Made by a program: the position numbers and the translations under genes | The notes under the pieces: generated by a model | The model's database searches: none | What the model saw: only the letters and a program-made list of their open reading frames with translations | What the model was told of the DNA's origin: nothing | Shown: piece by piece, positions 27,192 to 38,600 of the stretch | Layout of the letters: each line of letters begins with the position of its first letter | How positions within the stretch are numbered: position 1 is the stretch's first letter | Source of the DNA: Takifugu bimaculatus | Taxonomy: Eukaryota > Chordata > Actinopteri > Tetraodontiformes > Tetraodontidae | DNA length: 64,000 bases | Direction of reading: 5' to 3' | Assembly (NCBI GenBank): GCA_004026145.2 | Contig: CP034975.1 | Coordinates: 3,450,398 to 3,514,397, forward strand

Positions 27192-28724
27192 TAACAGGAG
27201 GTGAATGACAGGTCTATTTTTATATAGAATGTCAGGGACATGCCCCTCAGAACAGTGACTTTCTTTATATTTTACATTCAGGACACGTGTCTGCAGTTCC
27301 ACAACCACAAACAGGAAGTGATGTTTGTGACTTCTGGCGTTATAGTGTGTGCAGAGTTGGCTATTGGAAGTCACATAAATGATGAATAGTTTGAATTTAT
27401 GGGGAAGCAACAGTGATGACTGATAAAATTAAAAGGTTCTGGAGAAAGCAGCGAGTCTGACTGAATCTGCATTTATCGAATTGCGATCACATTTTGCTGC
27501 AGGGACTGGAAAACGCCGCGGGAACGCCGGGTAGCAGCGCCTATTGTTGTCACCGGGAAGATAGTCGGATTGTGATCATAGCAACAAACGTAGAAGTTAC
27601 GGGTGTGTTTGCCAATGCTGGCCTCTAACAAAACTTTTCGTTATTGATTAAATATCTTATTGGTGTTAATTTGGGTGCATTCATTTCGATTTACACAAAG
27701 AAACGTTGATATCTTCCTGTCATCAGTCTGTAACCTGGGAAGGCCTGGACACAACGTTTCCTCCTCATCTTCTCTCACATTCAGATTCCTGTAGGATGTT
27801 ATACATTACAATCAATAAATAATTTGACAAAGCCACGTTGGACTCAGACAGTTTGAAATCACTTTGCTGTAAATCTAATAAAGGGACTCTCAGTGCCTAA
27901 CAACGCTCCTATTAATCATCCATGGACAGTTAAGTTATTTTAGTCAATCCAATAAATTAGACTAATTTTCCAATATATCTGTTGTAAGACAGCAATGAAA
28001 TAAACTTTTAAGTGCAGTTAATAGAGAGTTTTTGCTTCCCTGTGTAATACTGTAGTGAAAGGAAGAGATTGTGTTTCTTTTGTTTATTTAAAAGAGAAGG
28101 AAATATTATTGAAAGCCCCCCATCTTTCAGTACATTGTGTTCAGAAGGTTGCCTAGGCTACAGTCAAAATTAAGGTCACAAAGTGCCTTCAACTGCCTTT
28201 CCTCTAATAACATGCGAGTGGGAGTACAAGTATGGTTTTATGTTGTAATTCTCAGACACTCCTTCTCATTCACTGCCTTAAAAAATACAAATGAATCTAA
28301 TATTAACTGCGTTTTGATAGATATGTTGGATAAAACATGACATCCGATCTCCAGCCCTTAATTAATTGCACCCTTAGAGAATCTGCAGGAAGGGTTTTTC
28401 ATACTGATTTAACACCAGGCTGCTGGTTATTTCATCTTCTTTCATGGTTTCAAGACAAATAAAAAAAAAAGGGTTAACAATTGGTCTTGCAGCCATTTTC
28501 ATGTTCATTGCCTTTCTGTGCCCCCTCTGCCCCCTGCACTTCACACCACTCAGAGATTAGTTCCCCCTGAGTGGTGCCAGTAAAATGGTCTCATTAACAG
28601 CCAGCGAAGCCACACCGAGGCCAACGTGACTCTGTTCACAATTACACCCCACAAGGCTCTGAGTCTGTCTGAGGACATGATAGACACCGGTGAGGAAACT
28701 GAGGCCGTCCAGGGCTCCTGATCG
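27192..28724. other. gene-free stretch
   Basis: No exon recognised. A small CpG-rich patch occurs at about 27505-27560. The segment at about 28500-28700 is less AT-rich than its surroundings and could be conserved non-coding DNA, which is untestable here. Confidence 0.4.
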
Positions 28725-28744
28725 GTGTGTGTGTGTGTGTGTGT
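28725..28744 (+). repeat. GT microsatellite, 10 copies
   Basis: Perfect (GT)10. Confidence 0.9.
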
Positions 28745-29154
28745 GATTCAGAACAGTTCGTGCAAAGGAACTCTAATCAACTAATAAACAAAGTTGTATT
28801 GAAGAAGAAGAAAATAGATCTATTTTTTGGATTTTTTCCCCCCTTGGAAGGTTAAATGATATAGATGAAATTAGAATTTTACTTTTCATCATTTCATTGA
28901 TTCAGAAGACTGCAGAAAAGTTGTGTATTACAAACTCTCAGATTATTTTGGCAACTAATTCTGTAGTACTATTAATCTTGATAATCTGTGAGTGCTACAC
29001 TAGTCAACTTTCTTCTGAATACTGCTTTGGTTCAAAAGAAAAAATAGGTACATCTCCTTCCCACTTTGATTATGTGTTTTATGGCCTGGAAGAGAAAAAC
29101 AATGATGGCGTAGATGATAATTTCTTTCTTTCTTTTTTTGACTGATTTATCATT

Positions 29155-29420
29155 TCAGGGTCATGGGGAGGGTGCAGATGCTGATCCCAGCATATGGTTG
29201 AGGCCAGGATACATCCCTGAATGAGTCGCCAGCTCATTGCTGGCCTGTATATGAGCTTTTGGTGGTATCTTGCTCAAAGGTCCTTCAGCAGGTGTCCTGG
29301 AAACTCCTCAGTACCAGAACATCTTCCATGTTTTGCCTGCACTAGGTTTTGAACTGAGAACCCTTCAGTTCTCAGCTCAGTCCCTTATAGACGGAGCTAC
29401 TTCCACAAAGACTGGAATAT
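29155..29420 (-). mobile_element. second copy of the same teleost repeat, inverted
   Basis: Read on the minus strand, this shows the same order of blocks as the copy at 26.9 kb. The block GGGTCATGGGGAGGG with GATCCCAGC near 29160-29200 is the reverse complement of the family's 3' end. GAGTCGCCAGCTC near 29224-29236 is its middle. The segment near 29345-29400 (TTTTGAACTGAGAACCC, ending in GGAGCTAC) resembles the reverse complement of its tRNA-like 5' head. The copy is highly degraded. Confidence 0.5.
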
Positions 29421-29631
29421 CTGAAATGATTTTGTTTGTTCACATGTTTTTTCTATGACTGTATGGATGCTCTCTGGGTACTCTTCCCATCACAGTTTAG
29501 CTTGGATATTATGGGAAACGGTGACTGTAACTTGCACCTGCCTACACTGTTAAGATAAAGGAATGGGTCAGGGTTGGAATGGGTTAGAAGCACCTGGAAA
29601 GCACAAGCTTGATTCTTGTTACAGATGCTGC

Positions 29632-29660
29632 ATAAATAAAGCTGAATTGAACTGAACTGA
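29632..29660 (+). mobile_element. retroposon-like 3' tail
   Basis: The sequence ATAAATAAAGCTGAATTGAACTGAACTGA has the form of the 3' terminus of fish L2-like elements and their short derivatives (AATAAAGCTG plus pentamer repeats of GAATT type). The body upstream (about 29500-29630) is too degraded to assign. Confidence 0.4.
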
Positions 29661-31298
29661 GGTCACCCATTAAAAAGTGTATTAACATAGGAAGCAAGCA
29701 AGAAGTCTAGTATACCACCCGTATACCCCAAAGCCCAGAGGTAAAATAATAGTCTGCTGGAAGTCAGCCAACACAGTAAACATTTGTCTGAGCAAGTAGA
29801 GACCTCTGAACAGACCATAGTCTTCAGGTGCATGTGTAAAACACTTTGCAACTCTAAATCTCTGTGGACACTGCAGCAACCTGTGTGTGGAGTGTGTGTG
29901 GATCCCAGTGGCATCCATTTCAACCCACCTATAGTCTGGTGGGATTCACTTCCACAACCACCTGGAAATGGGCTTTCCTGAAAAGGGCACGATCTACCAT
30001 GCCTGGAGCAGACAGGCATAGTCGCAGTGTGTCAGATGAGGGCTGCGCACTCAGCGTGGCATGTCGGCGTGCAAACAGGACAAAGCAGGAGTCATTTCAC
30101 CTTCCTGAGCTCCTTAAGTTATTAGGAACAAAGGTAAGGTTCCGTCTGAGAGCCAAAAGCAACAAAGCTGTCTTCAGTAACAACGCCTGTGGAGAAGAAA
30201 GACTCCAGAGGCTTGAACAAATCCCTCTGCCAAGCCTCAAATACCAAATGCATCTCCCACTGATGCAATGAAAGCACCTTCTTTTATCAGCCCGTATCCT
30301 ATACCTTTACTTCTTTACTTTACCAGAGAATGGTTTAAGATACAGCTATCGCCACCACTCCTCAAACAGGATCGAATAATGCTGCCAACATCTTAAAAAT
30401 GGTGCAAACTCCAGGATGCCAAATGGCGGTTTGTACTTTAACATTCTTTTTTTGGCAGAAACGTGATCGATAGCATTATTCTCTAAGTCCAGGAGAGGGC
30501 AGACCTCTGAGAAACGTGACCATTATTCTGCGTAGCATTGAAAATCACCTAAATCCCAAACAGTGCTTTTGTTTTTCTTTTTGCAAACCTTTTATACGTA
30601 ATATTCACAAGTTTTAACAGTGTGCTCCGTGTTTTCGGTGAGTGCTTCATTTCAAACCCCTGCAAACTGCTACCTTTCCAAATTGCTTAATTTGTCAACA
30701 TGCCAGAGCTTTGCATACAATGCATAATTACAAAATGATTTATGTGTGGAGCAACCACGGAACCTTTCTTGCAGAGACACTATCAGTGATGAAACTGTGT
30801 ACTAGACATCAAGCTGTTGACCCCCCCTCCCCCCACCCCTCCTAGCTGGCATAGTGATGACGGATTTGCAGCTGATCGCCAAGAGTCTTACTATCTTGAT
30901 CAGAGTGCATCACCATGGTCACACTCAGTGAGCAGAGATGAGTTATTGACCTCCGACAGAACAAAAGCTTTAGAGGAACAGCAGTAATTCATCACAAACC
31001 TCATAAGTGGGGAGACTTCTCGCAAGTCTTGCCAAATCAAGGGCGTACTCCATGTTTTAACTTTTGCACCCTCGAAGTTTGGCCCTCTGGAGTCTGCCCA
31101 TTTTGCCCCAAGTCTCTTTGACTTGTTGGTGAGGCAGCAAGACAACATTTTCAAACATAGCAGGGTCATTCCAGAGCATAGTGGAGGAATGGTGTGAGAG
31201 AACAGAGTGCAGGACAATAGAACAGGTACAAAAGATGCATAAAATGCACTACACAATGCACAATTATTAAGTATATAAAGAAAACATTTCTCTCCAGG
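29661..31298. other. gene-free stretch
   Basis: Overlapping frames at 29663-30019 (-) and 29864-30271 (+) are both open but neither resembles a known family. The segment could be old repeat DNA. No exon recognised. Confidence 0.4.
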
Positions 31299-31299
31299 T

Positions 31300-31460
31300 A
31301 CTTGGACTTCTCCCTACAGGCCGAACACATCCACTTGAGGAAAACTGAAGTGGCTGCTCTAAATTCACCTTAGTAGTGAATGGCTGTTTGTGTTTGCAGG
31401 TTTTCCCTGCGATGAGCTGGACAACGTCCTGGGGCTGTAAAGTTCTTCAAGGTAGGGGAG
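31300..31460 (+). mobile_element. third, partial copy of the teleost repeat
   Basis: GCTCTAAATTCACC, TAGTGAATGGCTGTTTGTG and CCCTGCGATGAGCTGG occur in the order and spacing of the middle of the family seen at 26.9 and 29.2 kb. The two ends are not visible. Confidence 0.5.
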
Positions 31461-31934
31461 ACGGCAGCCAGGGGTGGAGCTGGTGACCCTCTGGAGTCTT
31501 TTCTTGTTTCGCTGTTGGCGTACCACAACCATGTATGATGGGTTAGCACTCCAGGAACCAGAAAACTAAGATTATCTCCACAAAGACCCCACTAATAATT
31601 AATGGCTGAATGTTTGTTATAGCTCATGAGGTCTAGGAACAGCTCAGGTTCTCCTCACACAGCACCCAGTCAGCTGCTCCACCTCTGTAACCTGTAACAA
31701 GTGTGTCCCTTACACAAAAATGACATCATCAATTCTAGCACGAATAAAGAATCTTGGACATTTCTCTTTCTTATTTTGATGTTTAGCAAGTATCTCTCCT
31801 GATGGTATTATGGAGTATAATAGCATAATAAGTTTTTCCCTCTGCAAACCAAAACAAGATTGCAACAGAGAGGTTTAATTGTTTTTATCAGATGCTCCAA
31901 ATTGCTTTACAGTTGTCCCCAAGGGGTGGAGTGG
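31461..31934. other. gene-free stretch
   Basis: Nothing recognised. Confidence 0.4.
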
Positions 31935-31953
31935 GGTGTGTGTGTGTATGTGT

Positions 31954-31984
<31 letters not shown>
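31935..31984 (+). repeat. GT microsatellite ending in a 17-base G run
   Basis: (GT)n with one TA interruption (31935-31967) is followed by G17 (31968-31984). Confidence 0.9.
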
Positions 31985-34900
31985 TGTCACCAAAGACACT
32001 GTTATTAAATCTGTAATAAGTAATGCAATTTTTCTCCGACACATGCACATGTAGATTGATAAGATTGTGGCATTGATTGATTAATATAATATAACATGCA
32101 TACTGGAACACCAGATTACATCTCCATGCTATTGTTGTGCCGTTGCGCGCTGTTGTGTGCTCACATCTGTTTGTTCCTGACGTGGCTCTGTCTGAAAGTG
32201 TCTACGAGAGGACTTCCCACAAGGTGAACCTGGCTCAATTAGGGAGAACAAACAGAAAGTGTGCACTCCTCACCGTTGGAGCCGGGACAGGTCCTGATCA
32301 ATAGCTGCCTCTCTGGGCAGAGCTATTAGCAAACAGTGCCATGCCTAATAACTGAGGGCTGACCTTTCAGTTTAGTGCTTTTTCCTGCTCAGCTTCAGGG
32401 TCCTAGCCACAGTCCAATGGCCGCGTGGCAAGGAGAAAAGGTGAGTGTTGTTTGAGCAGTTTGTAAATGTGATGCAGATTGATCACTGCCGTGCAGCTGT
32501 TATTGCCGTACGTCAAGGCTGTGGGGAATAAAAGGGGCAGCGCTGAAGTTTTATACTAAAGTGATTCATGGACCTGCCTGTCTTTATTTATATTCAGTCA
32601 TGGTATGTCTATAGAGGACCGGCGTCTTTACACTTCACGTCATTTCCATCTTTCGTGCATAACTGTGACCCATACATCACTTCAACTTTTCTGGGACAGA
32701 GAGGATATGTTAATCTATAGGAATGCACACAGATAAGATTTATGATGTCAATACAAGCTCAACCACAAGACGATGGCGCCAAGTTGAAGCACAGGCGACA
32801 GCACCGGGCTGCCAGTTTCCTCCTCTGAACTTCCCTTTATCAGGTATTTCACCCTCCTCTCTCCTGCTGTGCTCCGAGTGAGAATATATCGCATAATAGG
32901 ACGGATGGACATCTCCATTAGGAGCCCCTGGCTCGGCTCCTTCATCTCGCTGTCCATCAAACTCAAGTTCTCCCTCTGATCTCTGCTTTTTCTGCTTGAT
33001 GACAGTAGAGGCGCCGCTCCTCCCGCGGCGCTCACTTCTGCTGGGAGTCAGGCTGATACTCAATAATGATATCACTTCCGTGGACTCTGTCTTGTTGGGG
33101 GTGACAGTTTGACGACAGTCCAAGAAAACCCGCATTTATCTTGATGATGAATCGGTGCATATTTGGGAGCACGACAGCTGGAGACCAGCGCCGGATGTGT
33201 GCGCGGTTGTTGTCTCCGTGTGGCAGTCTACTAAGGATTATGTGCTTGGCAGCAGCTGCTCTTCTCTAACACTGAGAGCTTGTCGATAAACATCCATTTC
33301 GAGATTAGTCTTCTGCATTCCACATTCTTTACCCCCCTCCCATGCAGAAAACATGTTCAGCAGTGGAATGATTACCTCTCACCACACAAACGTGTGAATT
33401 TGGTCGCAGATTCTGTCAATATTCAGAGCTGCTTTGCCACGGTTGACATTTGATGGATTGTAGTATCTGACGCACTGTCTGGTGTGCTTTACCACCCAGT
33501 CCTGGGTCTCGTGCACAAGCTACACGTTCAGCAGGGGTCAAGTACAGCATATGATACACAGAGTGAGTCAGTGTATTATGTCCTTTACAATAAAGAGCAA
33601 AGTGCTGTTATACTATGACTATGTATGTATTTTTTTTTTTAACTTCGGTTCAGTTTTTCTGACCATTGTTCATGTTTCCATGGTTTCTTCAACTATTCAT
33701 TTTGATGAAATTATTACAATTCATGCTGTCATCATTATCTCACGTACATAAAATATTGGAATAGAGAAACTTTTCTAGAGGTGAAAATGATTCTTGCCAG
33801 TGTGAACTACAAAGCTGAACTATCATAGATCGTCTTTTACCGCCTGCTTCTTCACATATCAGGTGTGATCACAACCATTTGATATGTTTATCCGCGAGAC
33901 TCTCGGCAGCCGTGCGCATTTGCGGTTCAGAACATCCACGCTGACTCTTTCTGTGCACTTTGATGTGGTTCTCATTCACATTCAACCAACACAACGTGGT
34001 TGGTTGCGTAAGATTTGACGGTGCCCTGCAGACAGTCTCAGGTAAACAGACACTTTTAAACAGTTGCATTTGCAGCACTTTGCCACTGGTGGAGGAAGAT
34101 GCTCATTCAGCAGTTTTACTTGAGGGAAGCCTCTTTTCCTTGCCTCAAAAAAGCTAAATTTAGGAATATAAATGGAAACAGAAGAAGTTATATCAGATCA
34201 CTGCATGGACAATCTGATTTGCTTCGTACAGCCTCCTGAAAGTTATTTCCTTATTTGGATTTTAGATTTTATTGAATAAACACAGCTAAATATGCAAAAT
34301 CATCTCTCATAAACCAGGCAAGAATGCAATAATCAAATCATGCCTAATAGACATAATGCTTTTAACAAAATCTAGAAAACTGGGATGTATATTCCAGATG
34401 CATGAGGAGGGAGGGTCTAACCTGGCCTACAGCTGAAAGAACACTGAAAGGATTTCACATCCCTCGTCTGTAAATGTCAGCTTCGTAAATGAATAAATTT
34501 TGCATCCGCCTGGGAAAAACACATTTTCATGAGTCTACACAGACTCCTCTGAACTCATCTTATGAGGCTCCCTTGATAATTAGAAGTTAGAAGTAGTGAT
34601 GCTCCATTATGAACCTTCATCCCCACAATTACCTCTTTAGTTTCAGTCCAGAGGAAATCACCAGTACGGCATGAAATGACTTCTGATTTCTAAATGTGAG
34701 GAAAACTTTTAATGTGTGGCTTGTCCCACTTTTTCAGAACTCAGTGGGTGATTTGTTCCTTTAATAACCACTTTAACAGGCTTGCCCTGGGTAGACGTAA
34801 CTAGAGAACTCATATCTGATGACACATCGGCCTAACATGCGCAGCGTTGATGCCCCCCCCCCCAGGGGTTTGAGGGTTTAGGTGAGCATATACGGTACAT

Positions 34901-35369
34901 ATATATCGGATCGTGGTGTCAGTGAATGTTTGTTGACGTATCGGTTTTGTCATAGATTGGCAAGCTCCCTGGGCACAACCCCGTCCCACCATCTGTCAGC
35001 GAATACAGGAAGGTGGCAAAAGGACTATCTATTTATATATTTTATTTTAAAGATGGCTGCAAGTGTCCGAGACTGTCACATGAAAATAACTTAGCTTGAC
35101 TGTGCAGGAACTTCTTATATTTGGCTCTTTATACCAGGGAAATGTCAGTCATTTCACCATAATAATTAACGGTACAGTATGCAGCAGCAGCTGATGGGGC
35201 AGATGGTGTTAAGCTGTGTGTGAAAAGAATGGTATAGGCGCAGAAGTGTGTGAATGCTGGAGCTAAAAGCAACTTCTTCTCAGGTGAAAATAAATTCTGG
35301 GCTCTAGCAACAGTCTGCTTGCATCTGCTGCAGTTCCCAGATCTGAGTTTACAAAGACGAGCAACCAAT
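31985..35369. other. gene-free stretch
   Basis: At 32740-33135 two minus-strand frames are open together (131 and 95 codons) in slightly CpG-richer sequence, including a CCGCGGCGC patch near 33023. Neither product resembles a family I can name, so I do not call a gene. The remainder shows nothing recognisable. Confidence 0.4.
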
Positions 35370-35600
35370 CAATCACAACATTAAAACCACCAGATAATAC
35401 AAGATATGGCCTCAGTCCCTGCTGAGGCTCCTGAATATATCGGAGCTGTCAGAGCACGATGAGAGGATCTCTGAAGGCGTCCTGTGCTGACTGCAATTGA
35501 TTCATTAGCAGTGAATCCTTTGGGTTTGTTCCGGAGGACTCTTTTATCTCTGAGGTTCCACCAATCTTGGTGGCCTGGCAGCATTCTGATGGCGCGTTAA
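35370..35600 (-). mobile_element. probable remnant of a Tc1/mariner-like DNA transposon
   Basis: The + strand begins CACAACATTAAAACCACC, a sequence I recognise as the terminal part of a common teleost Tc1/mariner-type repeat. On the minus strand, a stretch near 35460-35500 reads STGRLQRSSHRALTAPI. It is placed where such transposases end and weakly resembles their C-terminus. The transposase is not intact and only one end is seen. Confidence 0.4.
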
Positions 35601-38600
35601 ACGTTGCTGCAAGTGGCCCTGTTGGGTTTAATGCTGTGACATCTCCGTGGTTCGCACGTAATGAAAACCTAAAGCAATTTCGACTTTTTCTGACATCTTA
35701 TGGCTGGATTTCCCCCCATGTGTGAAGCTGTTTCATTTGCATAGTCCTATTTTTAAATCTCACTTGAAGTCTTGTCTTTGATTAAAACATTAATGACAAC
35801 CTACAGTCCTTTCTGGAATGTGCTTCTCCAAAGCTGATGCACACATTTACATCATCTCTCTTTGATGCCACACACTTGATTAGTCGAAAAACGACCTGAT
35901 TTATCATTATTTTAGCACAAGGGTCCTTTTTTATTAAGTGAATAAGCTCTTATATGAGCCTTATTCACCTGATATTCTTCCTCCTGGCATATTGATTGTA
36001 GAAAAGCCCCAGTTTCTATGGATGTTCCACATGAGAAGGTGTATATTGACTTCAAGGGGTCTTTTGTGTGTTGGAATATTAAGGAGAGTAGATGAGGGTG
36101 TCTGCACCGTTATGATGGATGGCCGTGGGCTGCAGAGGAACTAATTGGCTCTTGATGAGTGTGGTGTTTCAGAGAAAAGGCACACCAGGCTTGATTAGCA
36201 CATTAGCAGGGTTAATCAATGAGGAAATAAAGGTATGACGTTTCCCCTCATTGTCTCTTTCTCTCCTTTTCTCTTTTCCTTCCGTTAGCTTGTTCTCATC
36301 ATCCCTCACTTCACCATCCCCTCATAACACCTCATTCTTTGTGCAGCGCCTGTATCAGAGGTGTATCTACTATATTCTAACTTGTGTTGGATTTTTCCTG
36401 ATGACCTCCTGCGATTTCCCTCATTGCTTCCTCTCCTTGGTTACCGGTTACTCGCCGTGCCCTCCTAATTTCCCAATCTCCTGAGATCAGCTGACCTGCA
36501 GTGTAATAAGCATACCTACATCTCAAATTTATGAAGTTGTATTTTGAACTTGTGCAGAGGAAAGTGTTGGTGCCCAACCCTCCTCGATGGCAGGAGATAA
36601 GAAACCGGGCACAGACTCAACAGAGCGGAGCCTCAAATTTCACACAGGCTTTTCTTAATTTAAAAATGTGGACCAAGGCCAACATCATAGCTTTCATGAG
36701 TGTAAAAAATGTTGGTAAATGCCAAATGCTGAATTGAATTTGTGTGGGTCTGCTTTGCTTGGGGACACAGCTTCAAAGGGACGGGCCGCCTCACAAATAA
36801 GCCCTTGTTTTTCATCGCCTTGCACATACCTAGCTTATTTTCAGTTCAGTTCTAAAAGATATAGCACCTGTCGAGGAATACAAAGGTGAGTGATGCCTGA
36901 TCTAATGATCTAAGTGGTATTTTGGAATTACAACCTATCTAAAATCTTCCGTTTCATTTGCGTGCATTAAAAAAAGGGTTAAAAGTTATCTAAAGTCTAT
37001 CCCCAGTCCTGATCTAATTAGTGAGATCAGTGAGGCTTTAATCATTCCAGTAAGAAGCTCATGGTGCAGCCTCGGGGGGACAACCGCTGATTACAGGTGG
37101 AGTCTGACTGGAGCTGAGTTACTGTGGGAGGGGAAAGGGCAGAAAAAACCTCTGTTGCTCTTTCCATAATGATTTTTGTCCATTCTGTGGTAAGATGATT
37201 TCAGTTTTGTCCTGAGCATCATGACTGGCAGCTGAGGACACACATTAATACTGTCTTTGATACGAACTTTAAAAACAACCACAGTTGATACAAAGTGCTG
37301 TAGATCGCATATAAATAAGTGACAATAAAAGAAGATAAAACAGTAAAAGAAGGATCAAAGATCTAATTTCTTCCTCCTAGAAGCACCTTCAAAACTTCCC
37401 ACCGATGCTGTCAAGGAGATTTCGACTCGTGAGACCTTTCTGTCTCTCTTTTATTAAATAAAGTTTTCACTTTAATCCCAATACGATGGCATCCTTAGCT
37501 TTCAGTTTCAGATGCTGCAACATTTTCGGTTGCAGCACCTCCATCAGTGTGCCTCCTTTTAATTAAAGGCAAAAGCAGCAGACCCAAAACTGTGTGATTT
37601 AAGTCCTCATAACCCAAAGGACACCACACACCAAGCTAACTTTATCTGGTGGAATTTTTTACCCTCTGCTCACAACCACCACCCGCTGTGATTGGCTGCT
37701 ACAGCACTGACTTCCTGTCAGGTTGACCCCAGTTTGAACCAGCTGCTTTGCATCTGCGGGATGCCAGGTTGACAGCTCGTCAGCACATGATGCTCGCATG
37801 CTGCCTGTTATCCGCTGGCTGCTGTCTCAGGAAGCCGCTCCTACTTTTCCATTCCCATTGCTTTTTGGCATTTCATTACTCAAAATTCTTCAAGTGGCAC
37901 GGCAGCAATTTTATTTGTTTTAATTATTAGCTCCGTGTGAAAATCAACACATTGTAGTTATTATGCGACCCACGAAAGGAGCCTGCAAATGCACGCTTAT
38001 TTCCAAATGAACATGAATATTGGACCCTACTGTGACGCCATAATGTTGACAACAATAACATGTTCAGTATGTTATTCTGTCAGTACTGAGTGATAGTGTC
38101 AGGAGAGCTTAGTTATGGGACACCATTAAAAAATATAAAGGAGAATACAGCGGTCGCCAAACAGTTGCTATACTTAAAAGGTTTCAGTTCAAACTGGATA
38201 CAAACAGCAACGGTTTGAATTGAGATCTTGTTTTGGAGGACATAAAAGGTCAGTCAGGTGTTGTGATATTTTACATACAATGTTATTGATTCACATAACA
38301 AGCTCCACACATGTATTGAACCTACATAGTGATAAAGCATCTCCGTCTCCCCCTGTTGGTGGGATGCGATCTATTTCAGAAACACTCCCTCTCCATTATG
38401 GAAGGGAAGACCTGGTCCAAAACAATGCCCAACGTACTCAGAGTAAAGGTCTTATTTGTATGTTGCCCTTGTGCTGGTGAGCATTATGTTCAATGCTGAT
38501 GCACGTTTGCGTGTGCAGAGCAAAGTTGTTCTGTGTTAAGTTCCCCCCAGGTAGCAAAGGGAACACCTCTGGGTGGCTCAGCCCAAGTCCCTTTACGCAC

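Noticed and set aside
32748..33035. Possible cadherin or GPI-anchored fragment (TAGERRVKYLIKG and hydrophobic end)
   Set aside because: The similarity is confined to a few residues, and no neighbouring cadherin motif or splice structure is present.
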